A stretch of DNA of 64,000 nt, taken from Runella defluvii (GTDB taxonomy: Bacteria; Bacteroidota; Bacteroidia; Cytophagales; Spirosomataceae). The stretch spans positions 186,001 through 250,000 of the forward strand of contig NZ_JACIBY010000007.1 of NCBI RefSeq assembly GCF_014195535.1. Direction: 5' to 3'. Below the pieces are notes generated by a model. The model did no database searches, was not told where the DNA came from, and was given only the letters and a program-made list of their open reading frames with translations. Position 1 is the stretch's first letter. Each line of letters begins with the position of its first letter. Shown piece by piece: positions 25,694 through 35,347 of the stretch. The translations under genes were made by a program, and so were the position numbers.

Positions 25694-28180
25694 TTATTTA
25701 TACGTCAACCAAGCCGTTGCTTCGCAGTTTTTGTTGGCCGAAAAACGAATCCATCGCGCTTGAAAACCAGTAGGGAAGGTGTAGTTGAAAGTTTCCCCCG
25801 TCTTCACGGTTACTTCTTTATAGTTCATCCAAGGGCCATGACCAATCGGTTCTACTTCTACCGTAAAGGTGACGGCTTCGCTACTTTTGTGGGAAAGTTG
25901 GAGGCTTTTTTTGTCATAGAAACCAATCAAATACGGGTCAGAAGGGGTATTGGCACGTACTTGACTGTTTTTCCACGGTCCACCTTGTCCTGTAGGTTTT
26001 CCCAATTTCCAAAGGTCGTCGATGGTGCCTGCCCAGACTTTGGCTTTGCCGTCGGTGGAGGCAATGATGTGGTTACTGTTGGGCGTTTGGGCGTCTAGGC
26101 CAGTCATCACAAACAACCCACGGTAAGAGGCGTAATCGTGAATCGTCAATGAGTGCGAAGCAACAGGACGAATTTTGGCAAAACCGTCGGCGTTTTCGGC
26201 GGGGAGTTCGTAAAAAGTGCCGTGTACGTTCATCAAGTCACGCTCAGTAGCCACTTCCCGACAAATCCGCAAGGAAGCACTGTTCGTTTTGGCGGTAAAT
26301 GCTTCATTTCCTTTGGGCACACGCCAGCGGCGGCCTGAGTCATCTACAATCAATACCGAAGCCTCGTCCACACTGACCACGTCTTTGGGAATGGCAAATT
26401 CTTTACGAATAAACTGCGCCGTGGCAGCGTCTTCTTTACGGACGAGGTTAAGGGCGCTGTCGAGTTCATAATAGCCGTTTTCGCTAAATTGCCCATTCAC
26501 AAAATCTCCTGCTAACATCCCCAACTGACGGCGGTTTTTACCCAAGCCGTACAAAAGCCCTGCTTTATAATTGTTGCTATTGATGCTGGTCAATCCGTCA
26601 AATGATTTGTCTTTGGCAACAGCAAAACGGCTTTCATCGGTGTAGTTGAAGTTGACTGTCGCAGTGGTATTTTTGTTGGTTTTTACCCGAATCCATTCAC
26701 CTTGTTCGGTTGCGGAGAACGCAACTGACGCCGCTTGTCCCGCTTTTACGGTGACCGATTTGGCCGATTTCCAGCTCCCTTTTCCGTTCGTGTCGGTCTC
26801 AAACGTAAACGTCACGTCTTCGTTGCCCGCATTTTTTATCCACGCTATGCGCTGTTTCCAACCCGCAAACAAAAACGGGTCGGAAGCCACGTTTGCTTCT
26901 ACCTTATCGTTGAGCCAAATCGCTCCTTGGGCAGTGTTAGGGCCTAATTGGTCGGGTAGATTGAAAGAGGTAAACCACAAATTAGAGTTCGACTGGCCAG
27001 GGCCTTCGATGTTTCCTTTGGTTTTGCGTTTGTTCAAAAACTCTTTTTGAGCTGAATCATCGCAGCCAAAAACGAGGCCATTTTGCCAGCGGGTGTAGTC
27101 GCCAATGACTTTCAAATACGCCGAACGTGGACGAATACCAGCGGTGTTTTTAGACGAAAATGTTTGAGGGAAACGCCAAAATAGCCCGTGCATGGTCATC
27201 AAATAATCAGGCTGCGTGGTGGTGCCAATGTCGCGGATGCGTGGCCATTCGGTATTCCAGCCGTGCGCACCGTCGTAGCTGTGGCTCGCTTTGGGAAGTC
27301 TGAAAAACGACCATTTTCCGCTGTCACGTACGGCCAAAAGTACCGAACGATGGTCCCAGCCCGTTGCCCAAATAGGGTCGGTTTCGGGGTTTTTGTTGCC
27401 ATAAATTCCCCCAGGTCCCGTCACTTCCACAAACTGATTGCGACGCACGACTTTCCAATCTTTTCCATTCCATTCGGCCAGCACACCCGCCTCAATGTCA
27501 AACTGTTTGAGGGCCTGCGGGCCAGGTTCGCCGTTGTTGGAATACACCATCACGCCTTGTCCCGAGTACAAACCTTTTCCGTGTGCTCCAGGTAGCAACG
27601 TACCGTTGTGGTTGTTGGCGACGTCGTTGTCTTTTTTGGTTTTGACGTTGCCGTCTTGGTACAAAAGTTTTGATTCTAAGGTGTTTACATCCACTTCATA
27701 AAACCCTTCTTCCATCGTACCGTAGTAAATCTTGTGGGCGGGGTCGGTCAAGTGCCGTGCATTTCCCGTATGACGGCCAGGCATTTGGGTATAAGGTATG
27801 GTTCTGACCTTCCCGTTGTTGGCAATGGCATACGGGCCAATGAATAACTGATTGCTTTCGGCATGAATCATGCGATTGGCGGGTGTTCCACCGATGCTTT
27901 CCGAACGAATGGTTTTGTGCAAATCTGGCGTGATTTCGTAAAGTTTGTCCGAAGAGCCGTTGGGCAAGTGCGGCCCGTACGTAATGACCCAGAGCTTTCC
28001 AGCCCAAGGGACTACTGCGCCCGTGCCGCATTCGCCTTCGTTGTTATAATAAGCAAGGTGTGGATATATGCCGCTGATTTGTCGGAAAGATGTTTTGGGT
28101 TGGGCGTAAGAAGTCTGGGTGGTTAGTTTCAAGCCAATAATGACGCTTGTTACCAACCATTTTAATGGTATTTTATGCAT
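25694..28180 (-). CDS. Large secreted PUL protein with two copies of an ~82-residue beta module
   Basis: Start taken at 28180 (MHKIPLKWLVTSVIIGL), 828 residues; a Met seven codons upstream is less likely. After the signal peptide, residues ~30-350 contain repeated short strands with WAGKLWVITYG, NQLFIGPYAI and KIYYGTMEEGFYEVD, suggesting a beta-propeller. A module at about 433-517 (SDPFLFAGW...WIRVKTNKNTTATVNFNY) recurs at about 747-828 (SDPYLIGFY...WIRFSANKNCEATAWLTY), each after a W(L/K)N...(V/A)(A/T)xSDP lead-in. I recognise no characterised family. Its place right after SusD suggests a surface or periplasmic glycan-binding or degrading protein. Confidence 0.75.
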   Translation of the reverse strand: MHKIPLKWLVTSVIIGLKLTTQTSYAQPKTSFRQISGIYPHLAYYNNEGECGTGAVVPWAGKLWVITYGPHLPNGSSDKLYEITPDLHKTIRSESIGGTPANRMIHAESNQLFIGPYAIANNGKVRTIPYTQMPGRHTGNARHLTDPAHKIYYGTMEEGFYEVDVNTLESKLLYQDGNVKTKKDNDVANNHNGTLLPGAHGKGLYSGQGVMVYSNNGEPGPQALKQFDIEAGVLAEWNGKDWKVVRRNQFVEVTGPGGIYGNKNPETDPIWATGWDHRSVLLAVRDSGKWSFFRLPKASHSYDGAHGWNTEWPRIRDIGTTTQPDYLMTMHGLFWRFPQTFSSKNTAGIRPRSAYLKVIGDYTRWQNGLVFGCDDSAQKEFLNKRKTKGNIEGPGQSNSNLWFTSFNLPDQLGPNTAQGAIWLNDKVEANVASDPFLFAGWKQRIAWIKNAGNEDVTFTFETDTNGKGSWKSAKSVTVKAGQAASVAFSATEQGEWIRVKTNKNTTATVNFNYTDESRFAVAKDKSFDGLTSINSNNYKAGLLYGLGKNRRQLGMLAGDFVNGQFSENGYYELDSALNLVRKEDAATAQFIRKEFAIPKDVVSVDEASVLIVDDSGRRWRVPKGNEAFTAKTNSASLRICREVATERDLMNVHGTFYELPAENADGFAKIRPVASHSLTIHDYASYRGLFVMTGLDAQTPNSNHIIASTDGKAKVWAGTIDDLWKLGKPTGQGGPWKNSQVRANTPSDPYLIGFYDKKSLQLSHKSSEAVTFTVEVEPIGHGPWMNYKEVTVKTGETFNYTFPTGFQARWIRFSANKNCEATAWLTYK

Positions 28181-28248
28181 GGTAAAATGAAGTTTAATCA
28201 AAAAATGAATAACGTTTCTACTTAACTAATTAAGCAGAACTAATCGAG

Positions 28249-28292
28249 ACATTCCAAGTTTATCAAGTACTTATTTCTAAAACTTGGAATGT
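28249..28292. repeat. Inverted repeat immediately downstream of susD (PUL 2)
   Basis: Perfect 13-nt arms (ACATTCCAAGTTT at 28249-28261 and AAACTTGGAATGT at 28280-28292) with an 18-nt loop begin 5 nt after the susD stop on the - strand. No T-run follows in the direction of transcription, so partial attenuation or mRNA 3' end protection is more likely than a full terminator. Differential expression of susCD over the downstream gene would fit. Confidence 0.6.
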
Positions 28293-28297
28293 CTTAC

Positions 28298-30010
28298 TTA
28301 ATACCCGTCGTTTTGCTTCATGTTGGGGTTGATTTGGATTTCGGCGGTGGGGATAGGCCACAAATACTGGCGGTCGTTCCAAGTAGTAGGAACCAAGTTT
28401 TTGATAAGCCCCGTTTTTTCCATTTCGCTGAAATCAGGCGTGCCGTCTTCGTCAATTTTAGGTGTTCCAGGAAAAAACCAGAGATTTTTGTCAACCACTT
28501 TCGCGCGCAAGTCAACTGGGTCGAGCATTCCATAAATCGGACGATTGAGTACTTTGCCCGCAATGCGCCAACGCACGATGTCCATGTAGCGTAAACCCTC
28601 AAAAGCCAACTCCATGCGGCGTTCCATGCGAAGTTCGCGGCGCAATTCGGCTTGATTGGTGGTCGTAATAGCAGGGTAGGAGGCCGTGGCGGTAAGTGCT
28701 ACTTTATAGGCCCTTGCCCGCACAGCGTTAATGGCGTCTAACACCGATTTGTCAATTTGATTTTGTTCAATTTTGGCTTCGGCGTACATCAACAGCACGT
28801 CGGCATAGCGGATGATGATTTGCTCAGGATCAATCAATCGGCCATTGAGCAACCACGAATCGTCAACGCCTTTTTTCCAAACCAAACCGTTGAATGACGC
28901 AAATTGCGCATTAGCACGGTTATCGTTGTTGGTCACTTTGGTGTTGGTGCTGATACGTGTCACTTGTAGGGTATTGGGGTGGGGATCATAAATAAATCCT
29001 AAGTGGGGTTGACCAAACTCTACGATGGTGGCCGTGCAACGTGGGTCGCGATTTTTGAAGGGGTTACGTGGGTCATAAAGCGGCGATTTGTCAATTGTTT
29101 TACCGTCTGTACACAAATACGAACAAAACAAATCCCATGAAGGGTTGGCTGCGGCAAAGCCCCCCGAAGTACGACTGATAATATCGGAAGTCGGCCCTGT
29201 AGTTACTTTCAATTCCAATGAACGAGGAATGGAGAAAATGATTTCTTTGGAGTTTTTGGTACTCTGCAAAAACAAATTGGGATAGTCCGAATGTAACACG
29301 TATTGGTTCAAATCGATGCACGCTTTGGCGGCGTCGCTGGCCGTTTTGTAATCTTTTTCATAAAGCGCAAAACGCGCTTTCAGAGCCATTGCGACACCTT
29401 TTGTAGCACGCTTTACTGCCGAGGTAGCATAACTCGTGGGTAAATTGGCAATGGCAAAATCAAAGTCTTCGTAGATTTTGGTCATCACCGTTTTTTTGTC
29501 GGTACGGCCTTTGGTATAGGCCTCTTCAATACTGACAACGTTGTCGCTGTAAACCACATCACCAAACTTATTGACCAACTTAGCATACTGCCCTGCCCGA
29601 TGAAGCCGAGCTTCTGCTAAATAAACATCTAATTTTGCCTGACTTACTTTAGCCTTGGTTTCGGCGCTATTTAAGGCTACAATCGCTCTATTTGCCCTAG
29701 CTATGGCCTTATAAGAGTTGCGCCAAAGCGTAGTCGAAAAAGCCCATTGGCTCGTCACTGTGCCAGATTTGATGGGCGTAAGGGTTTGACGATAAAAACC
29801 ATCATCCGAAAGATAATTGATACCAGTACCGTCTTCGTCCCACTGCCAAAAATCAATGCGATAGAGGTCGTTGAGGGCTAGTTGGATTTCGGTTTCGTTA
29901 GAGTACCATTTTTCGGCGGAGGGTTCAGCCAACGGATAAAGGTCGAGGGAGTTTTGGCAGGAAGCTAACAATAGAAAGCTGAGAGCTGCGATATATATGT
30001 TCTTTTTCAT
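28298..30010 (-). CDS. SusD/RagB-family outer-membrane glycan-binding lipoprotein (PUL 2)
   Basis: A 570-residue protein with a lipoprotein signal (SFLLLASC, Cys 18) followed by QNSLDLYPLAEPSAEKWYS. The family features are LAEARLHRAGQYAKLVNKFG, the conserved IIIRYADVLLMYAEAKIEQNQ, INAVRARAY, RRELRMERRMELAFEGLRYMDIVRW and the terminal WPIPTAEIQINPN. It follows susC with a 19-nt gap. It shows little obvious similarity to the PUL 1 SusD beyond the family motifs, so the two PULs probably bind different glycans. Confidence 0.93.
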   Translation of the reverse strand: MKKNIYIAALSFLLLASCQNSLDLYPLAEPSAEKWYSNETEIQLALNDLYRIDFWQWDEDGTGINYLSDDGFYRQTLTPIKSGTVTSQWAFSTTLWRNSYKAIARANRAIVALNSAETKAKVSQAKLDVYLAEARLHRAGQYAKLVNKFGDVVYSDNVVSIEEAYTKGRTDKKTVMTKIYEDFDFAIANLPTSYATSAVKRATKGVAMALKARFALYEKDYKTASDAAKACIDLNQYVLHSDYPNLFLQSTKNSKEIIFSIPRSLELKVTTGPTSDIISRTSGGFAAANPSWDLFCSYLCTDGKTIDKSPLYDPRNPFKNRDPRCTATIVEFGQPHLGFIYDPHPNTLQVTRISTNTKVTNNDNRANAQFASFNGLVWKKGVDDSWLLNGRLIDPEQIIIRYADVLLMYAEAKIEQNQIDKSVLDAINAVRARAYKVALTATASYPAITTTNQAELRRELRMERRMELAFEGLRYMDIVRWRIAGKVLNRPIYGMLDPVDLRAKVVDKNLWFFPGTPKIDEDGTPDFSEMEKTGLIKNLVPTTWNDRQYLWPIPTAEIQINPNMKQNDGY

Positions 30011-30029
30011 TGAAAGTCAAAGGATTACA

Positions 30030-33000
30030 TTAAAAGCCAATGGTAAAGCCACCCAACACGGTTGTTACGATTCCCATTCCTTCTGGATCCCAACCTTTGG
30101 GGTATTTGTTGAGTGAAAATACGTCGGTAGCATTGAGATACACCCGAATGTTGTTCGAGAGAATTTTGCGCGAAATCCGTTGTGGAATGGTGTAACCCAA
30201 CGTGATGTTTTTCAAACGGAAATAGCCTCCATTAAACAACCAAAAATCCGACATGGCGCGGTTCAAGCCCTTGTTGGTTTCGGTAAATCTTGGGTATTTG
30301 GCGACAAGGTTTTGGTCGGCAGTATTGTTCATACTCCAAGTGCTTCCGTCCAAATACACAGGAAAGACACCCCAGTTTTCGGCGTTGTAGTCCGTGTAGG
30401 ACAACAGTGAGGTATTTTGGTAGCCAATGCCCTGAAAAGTTACTCCCAAATCAAATCCGTTGTAGTCTAACTTAAAATTTCCACCGTACATCCACTGAGG
30501 TTGTGAATTGCCCAATAAAACACGGTCATACTCTGGCGAAATTTTGCCATCAGGGACGCCATTAGGGCCGCTGATGTCGGTGTATTTCATGTCACCAACT
30601 TTGACGTTTGCGTTGATTTTGGGAGAATTATTGACGTCTTCTTGGGTTTGGTAAATTCCTTCTGAACGGTAGCCGTACCACTCGTCAAACTGGCTTCCTA
30701 ACCTTCGGATGCGGTCGCCAATAAACTCAGTTCCGCCCAAATCGCCCATGACAGATTTAAACTGCGATAGGTTGAAAGAAGCTGAGTAACGTAGTTTGCC
30801 GATGTTGTCGCTCCAGCCTAAATCCAAATCAATGCCTTTGGTAGTCATGGTGCCTGTATTTTGGTTAGGGTTTTCAAATCCTACAAACATCGGAATCTGC
30901 AAGGCCAACAACATGTCTTTGGTTTGCTTGTAATAGGCATCGGCCGTGAAGCGCAAACGATTTTTTAGAAAATAAGCATCCAAGCCAACGTCGGTAGATG
31001 CGGTCTTTTCCCACGAAATATCCTGAATGGCGTATTGCACTTGGGCGGCGGTTTGCTGAGCTACCGCTACGTTGTTTTGATAAAAAAGTGCATTACTAAA
31101 GTTCATGATACCCACCGATGGATAGTTTCCAATACGCTCGTTACCAAGATTTCCCCACGATGCCCGCAGTTTCAAAAACGACATCACGTTTTGTCTTTTG
31201 AAGAAATCCTCTTCGCTTACTACCCAGCCTGCCGACACCGACGGAAATGTACCCCAACGGTAGTTGGCATTGAAACGCGACGACCCGTCACGGCGCACAT
31301 TGGCCTGAATCAGATATTTATCTTTGAAACTATAGGTCAAACGGCCGAAATAAGAGCGATAGGCCGTTTCAAAGGCTGACCCGAAGTTATCTCTTAACGC
31401 AGCGGGGCCTTGGTTGAGATAAGGATAGGTGTCAAACAAATATTGGTCGCGCGAAGCCCCCATCGACTCGCCTTTGAAATAGTAGTTTTCGTAACCTGCC
31501 AACGCCGTAAAGTCGTGGTTACCAATAGTTTTTAGGTAATTGCCCAAAAACTGGGTTGTCACACTAAAATTAGTCGTGCGGTTTTCGTCCAAACGTGTCG
31601 TAAGACCACCTCCAATTAGCGATACCAAATATTGGTTGGGGTCGTTGGCGGCATAGACATCTACTTGGCGATTAAAGCGTTTTTGAACATTAAAATCAAA
31701 AATAGGCGCAATGATTCCCGATATTTTCAGTCCTTCAATGGGTTTAATATCAAGGGCAAGTCGTCCACCAATTTGATTGTAATTGATTCGGTCAGTGCCA
31801 CCATATTTAATCTTAGCATACACGTTTTCACCTGCTTTTCCATCAGCAATGCGGCCATCTGCCCAGACTGCTGGATAAATAGGAGATGAGATCAGAATGC
31901 GCTGCAAAGGAGTTGCCACCGAAGGGTTACTTCGGGTATCAATTCCAATGTTTCCAAAATCTGTTGGGCTGGTGTTTGCGGTTGGGTCGAGCGTGTTCGT
32001 TCTTTTGAAGTTAAAATCAACCGTTCCTCCAATGAGCTTATTGATGGTAAAGTCGTTGTTGGAACGGACAAAAATCCGATTGTAGTTTTTGTTGTCGTAA
32101 AAACCGCCCACTTTCTCAAAACGAACCGATGCGTTTGATTTTACAAATTTTGAACCTCCTACGATGCTGATGCTGTGGGCTTCTCTAGGGGCTACTTTGT
32201 TGAGGGTCAAGGTCATCCAATCGGTGTCGGGGTATCGATTAGGGTCAGACAAGTGTTTTTGGTTGTAATCCGTCAACAAATCTTGGCTAAAAGTCGGGAA
32301 GCGGTTTGCGCCGTTGCCCGCATCGTTCCAGCGGAGTTCGTTGACAAGCTCCATGTAGCGCTGCGCCCGCATGTAGTCGGGGAGCTGAGTGGGGGTATCA
32401 AACCCATTTTCGTAGCTGTATTGAATAGAAGCTTGGTCGGTTTTGGCCCGTTTGGTCGTAATCAAAATCACCCCTGCTGCTGCTCGCGAGCCGTAAATAG
32501 AGGCCGACGCCGCATCTTTCAATACAGTAAGGTTCTCGATATCATTGGGGTTTACTTGGTTAACATCACTCACAGGTACACCATCGACAATCACCAGTGG
32601 GTCAGAACTACCAATCGTCGTAATCCCCCGAATCCGAATCGTGGCGCCGCCCATCGCACCATTGGCACCACTTCGCGACACCATCACGCCCGACATCGCC
32701 CCCTGCAGTGCTTGTGCTACCTGCGTTTCTTTGCGCTCCTTAAACATCTCCGAATTGATGGTGGACACGGCACCCGTGAGGTCTTTTTTCTTTTGAACGC
32801 CATAACCTACCACCACCACTTCTTCCAGCGATTTGGTGTCAGGCTTGAGCGAAATAGTCAAAGAAGTCTGATTGGCGACATTTATTTCTTGACTCAAATA
32901 ACCGACAAATGAGAAAACGAGGATGATGTTGTCGTCGGGAATCGAGAGACGATAATTGCCATTGACATCGGTATTGGTGCCACGCTGCGTACCTTTTACC

Positions 33001-33443
33001 AAAATACTTACCCCAGGTAGCCCTACACCTTTTTCGTCCGAAACGGTCCCCGTGATATTTCTATCGACATTGCGGAATAATTCAAGGCTTGAGGCGTCGC
33101 CGTTTGGGAGTACTTCTTTTTCGTTTTTTACTTTTTTTAGCAAAATCCGATTTTCAATCACTTCGTACGTGACTTCGATGGGCTTCAAAATTTGGTCCAA
33201 TACGGTCGAAAGACGGCGGTTGTTGAGACTCACAGAAAGGCGCTGGGTTGACTTGATTTTGGTGCTATACACAAACTTAACGTTTGCTTGCTTTTCAATG
33301 TCGCTCAAAATTCTACTTAACTCAAGCTGCTCCCCCGCGACGGAAATGGTGCGGTTGAGCACCTCTTGGGCACGTGTATCGTGTGCGATTGCCATACCAC
33401 TGCACAACACGATTAGCAACAATTGTGATAAGGTAATTTTCAT
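30030..33443 (-). CDS. SusC/RagA-family TonB-dependent transporter with STN domain (PUL 2)
   Basis: Start placed at 33443 (MKITLSQLLLIVLCSGMAIA), a clear signal peptide; the frame runs 14 codons further upstream. Domains: STN (~25-105), CarboxypepD_reg-like (ITGTVSDEKGVGLPGVSI), plug with VVVGYGVQKKKDLTGAVST and VLKDAASASIYGSRAAAGVI, then a long barrel. The domain plan is the same as PUL 1 SusC, and the N-terminal thirds share long similar stretches; the barrels differ. It would import oligosaccharides and signal to the FecR protein upstream. Confidence 0.94.
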   Translation of the reverse strand: MKITLSQLLLIVLCSGMAIAHDTRAQEVLNRTISVAGEQLELSRILSDIEKQANVKFVYSTKIKSTQRLSVSLNNRRLSTVLDQILKPIEVTYEVIENRILLKKVKNEKEVLPNGDASSLELFRNVDRNITGTVSDEKGVGLPGVSILVKGTQRGTNTDVNGNYRLSIPDDNIILVFSFVGYLSQEINVANQTSLTISLKPDTKSLEEVVVVGYGVQKKKDLTGAVSTINSEMFKERKETQVAQALQGAMSGVMVSRSGANGAMGGATIRIRGITTIGSSDPLVIVDGVPVSDVNQVNPNDIENLTVLKDAASASIYGSRAAAGVILITTKRAKTDQASIQYSYENGFDTPTQLPDYMRAQRYMELVNELRWNDAGNGANRFPTFSQDLLTDYNQKHLSDPNRYPDTDWMTLTLNKVAPREAHSISIVGGSKFVKSNASVRFEKVGGFYDNKNYNRIFVRSNNDFTINKLIGGTVDFNFKRTNTLDPTANTSPTDFGNIGIDTRSNPSVATPLQRILISSPIYPAVWADGRIADGKAGENVYAKIKYGGTDRINYNQIGGRLALDIKPIEGLKISGIIAPIFDFNVQKRFNRQVDVYAANDPNQYLVSLIGGGLTTRLDENRTTNFSVTTQFLGNYLKTIGNHDFTALAGYENYYFKGESMGASRDQYLFDTYPYLNQGPAALRDNFGSAFETAYRSYFGRLTYSFKDKYLIQANVRRDGSSRFNANYRWGTFPSVSAGWVVSEEDFFKRQNVMSFLKLRASWGNLGNERIGNYPSVGIMNFSNALFYQNNVAVAQQTAAQVQYAIQDISWEKTASTDVGLDAYFLKNRLRFTADAYYKQTKDMLLALQIPMFVGFENPNQNTGTMTTKGIDLDLGWSDNIGKLRYSASFNLSQFKSVMGDLGGTEFIGDRIRRLGSQFDEWYGYRSEGIYQTQEDVNNSPKINANVKVGDMKYTDISGPNGVPDGKISPEYDRVLLGNSQPQWMYGGNFKLDYNGFDLGVTFQGIGYQNTSLLSYTDYNAENWGVFPVYLDGSTWSMNNTADQNLVAKYPRFTETNKGLNRAMSDFWLFNGGYFRLKNITLGYTIPQRISRKILSNNIRVYLNATDVFSLNKYPKGWDPEGMGIVTTVLGGFTIGF

Positions 33444-33565
33444 GAGATTCCACCAGATTTTGGGAATTGGTAACGGTTTTTGCATACATTTACTTGTTTT
33501 TTGATTGGATAAATTGGAAAACTAGCCCCTCCCACAGATTGGCGTTTGTAGAGGGTTTTACTCTT

Positions 33566-33603
33566 GGCCGAAAATGTTCGCTGCATTTTCGGCCGCTTTT
33601 TTT
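33566..33603 (+). terminator. Terminator on the strand opposite to PUL 2
   Basis: The stem GGCCGAAAATG (33566-33576) pairs perfectly with CATTTTCGGCC (33584-33594), followed on the + strand by GC and seven T. All nearby genes are on the - strand, where the hairpin is preceded by A and not followed by T. Its place between fecR and susC matches that of the hairpin at 19379 in PUL 1. No good + strand promoter was found for this copy; TAATTTTC at 33434 is the nearest candidate. Confidence 0.7.
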
Positions 33604-33605
33604 AG

Positions 33606-34610
33606 TTAGCAACCGTCTCCATAAATGAAGACCACCGTGCCACGTTTTTCGTAAGTGGCGTCAATGGATTTGCAGATAAGTTCGAGTTGGGTAAACATCG
33701 AAAGCCCGTTGAGGTCGGCAGTGATGTGACAATCCTTGGCGTTGGGATTGGCAATCACAAACTCTAGCCCGTACCGTAAAGAGAGGGAGTGGAGGACGTT
33801 CTCCAACGAGGTTTCTTTAAACACCAAAGGAAGATTCACTACCTCTGGTGCAGCAATTGGAACAGGGTTTTCAACAATGCCTGGGACAATGTTTTTGGAG
33901 GTAACGTCATAGAGCACCTTTTGATTTTGGGTTAAAATAACGCCATTTTTCTCCGCTTTCTGGTTGGGCTTTTCGGTATAAACCGACACTTTGCCCGTCG
34001 TTACCGATACTTCGATGGTGTTTGATTTTTCGTGGTGACTTACCCAAAAGCTCGTTCCCAATACCTCGGTCGTCAGCTCTCCCGCGTGTACCACAAAGGG
34101 TTTGGTAACGTTGCGTTTTACCTTGAAAAAGGCTTGCCCTTTCAAATAAACGGTGCGTTTGGTTTGGTTGAACGTTTTGTCATACACGATGCTGCTGTTT
34201 TGTTTGAGGAGCACAATCGTACCGTCTTCGAGGCGTACTTCTTGCTCGTGCGTGGTCGTGTTTTTTACTTCAATACCCTTATTTTCGGCTTGTGTTGTAA
34301 GGGCTTGTAAAGCGGTGTTTGAGGTTGTGGGTTCGTTGGCATTCCACCAAATGAAGCCCATCACCAAACAAGCCGCCGCGGCCGAAACCCACGTCCAAGG
34401 CATTTGTAGGAGGCGAGCGCTAGGGCGGATATGCCCGTGGATACGTTGCCAAAGGCGTTTTTCAAGCGTATTGCGCTGGTTTTCTGCTAGATTGGTTGGG
34501 TATGAAGAAGGCTGCTGCCGAAGCCATTGCTCCAAAAACCGCTCCTCCTCTTCGGTAGTTTTCCCTTCAAGGTAGCGCTTTGATAGCTCGTTAAATTCTT
34601 GTTGAGTCAT
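33606..34610 (-). CDS. FecR-family anti-sigma factor (PUL 2)
   Basis: A 334-residue protein with a cytoplasmic N-terminus (EEERFLEQWLRQQPSSYP), a membrane helix (WVSAAAACLVMGFIWW, about 75-90), the FecR domain (VRLEDGTIVLLKQNSSIVYD, GQAFFKVKRNVTKPFVVHAG, VLGTSFWVSHHEKS) and a C-terminal DUF4974 domain (ETSLENVLHSLSLRYGLEF). It holds the sigma factor encoded 23 nt upstream until the SusC STN domain signals. The paralogue in PUL 1 has the same architecture. Confidence 0.93.
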   Translation of the reverse strand: MTQQEFNELSKRYLEGKTTEEEERFLEQWLRQQPSSYPTNLAENQRNTLEKRLWQRIHGHIRPSARLLQMPWTWVSAAAACLVMGFIWWNANEPTTSNTALQALTTQAENKGIEVKNTTTHEQEVRLEDGTIVLLKQNSSIVYDKTFNQTKRTVYLKGQAFFKVKRNVTKPFVVHAGELTTEVLGTSFWVSHHEKSNTIEVSVTTGKVSVYTEKPNQKAEKNGVILTQNQKVLYDVTSKNIVPGIVENPVPIAAPEVVNLPLVFKETSLENVLHSLSLRYGLEFVIANPNAKDCHITADLNGLSMFTQLELICKSIDATYEKRGTVVFIYGDGC

Positions 34611-34633
34611 CTTTATAGGGGTGTGTTTATAGC

Positions 34634-35191
34634 CTAGTTGTTGGATTGATACGATTTTAGGTTCTCTTTCAAGAACTTGAGTGATTTGGTGATGTGGTAC
34701 TCGACCGCTTTTTCACTCAGGTTGAGGCCATGGGCGATTTCTTTCACCGACTGATTCTCAAAACGGCTTCTCTTGAAAACCTCCGCGCTTTTTTCGGGCA
34801 AAAGATTGAGCACTTTGTCCACTGCTTCGGCCAATTCTACGTAATTGACGATTTCGTCGGTGGTATAATTTTGGTGGATTTCCTGAAAAATGAGGTACTC
34901 TTGGTATTTTCGGTAGTTTACTTGCGACTTGATGTAATCATATACCTGATTTTTGATGGCAATGGTCAGGTACAAATCCAGATGGCGAATGACTACCTCG
35001 GAGCGGCGATTCCAGATAGTTAGAAATACCTCCTGTACCAGCTCCTCGGCCTCTTCCCGCACTCCTGTTTGGTGGTAAGCAATGCCGTAGAGTTTGTACC
35101 AGTACCGACGGTAGATTTCTTCAAAAGCAGGAATCTTGCCTTCTCGTAAAAACTCCACCAGCCGCTCGTCATCCCATTGCTTCATTGTCAT
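34634..35191 (-). CDS. ECF RNA polymerase sigma-70 factor (PUL 2)
   Basis: A 185-residue ECF sigma factor. Region 2: EFLREGKIPAFEEIYRRYWYKLYGIAYHQ and EAEELVQEVFLTIWNRRS. Region 4: LNLLPEKSAEVFKRSRFENQSVKEIAHGLNLSEKAVEYHITKSL with the helix-turn-helix in the last part. Translation may begin at the first Met or at Met3. It is first in the sigma-fecR-susC-susD series and follows the GDPD-GH16 terminator (35294-35326), so it probably has its own promoter in 35192-35290. Confidence 0.93.
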   Translation of the reverse strand: MTMKQWDDERLVEFLREGKIPAFEEIYRRYWYKLYGIAYHQTGVREEAEELVQEVFLTIWNRRSEVVIRHLDLYLTIAIKNQVYDYIKSQVNYRKYQEYLIFQEIHQNYTTDEIVNYVELAEAVDKVLNLLPEKSAEVFKRSRFENQSVKEIAHGLNLSEKAVEYHITKSLKFLKENLKSYQSNN

Positions 35192-35293
35192 TGTTGTGTG
35201 ATTTACCAGTACAGTAGAGGAAAGGGAACAAATCCCTAAATAATTTTAAAAAATAATTGAATTATCTTGTTTTGAGCCAGCAGAGCCATAAAA

Positions 35294-35326
35294 ACAAAAA
35301 AGGAGGTCACGTTCTGTAACCTCCTT
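35294..35326 (-). terminator. Intrinsic terminator of the GDPD-GH16 gene
   Basis: On the - strand, AAGGAGGT (from 35326) pairs with ACCTCCTT (ending at 35300) around an 11-nt loop and is followed by a T-rich tract. It lies 22 nt past the stop of the GDPD-GH16 gene and separates that gene from the PUL 2 sigma factor. Confidence 0.75.
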
Positions 35327-35347
35327 CGGAAAAACAATCGGGTGGGT

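Noticed and set aside
32175-32912. 245-codon open frame on the + strand
   Set aside because: It is fully antisense to the conserved plug region of the PUL 2 SusC gene, and its product has no family features.
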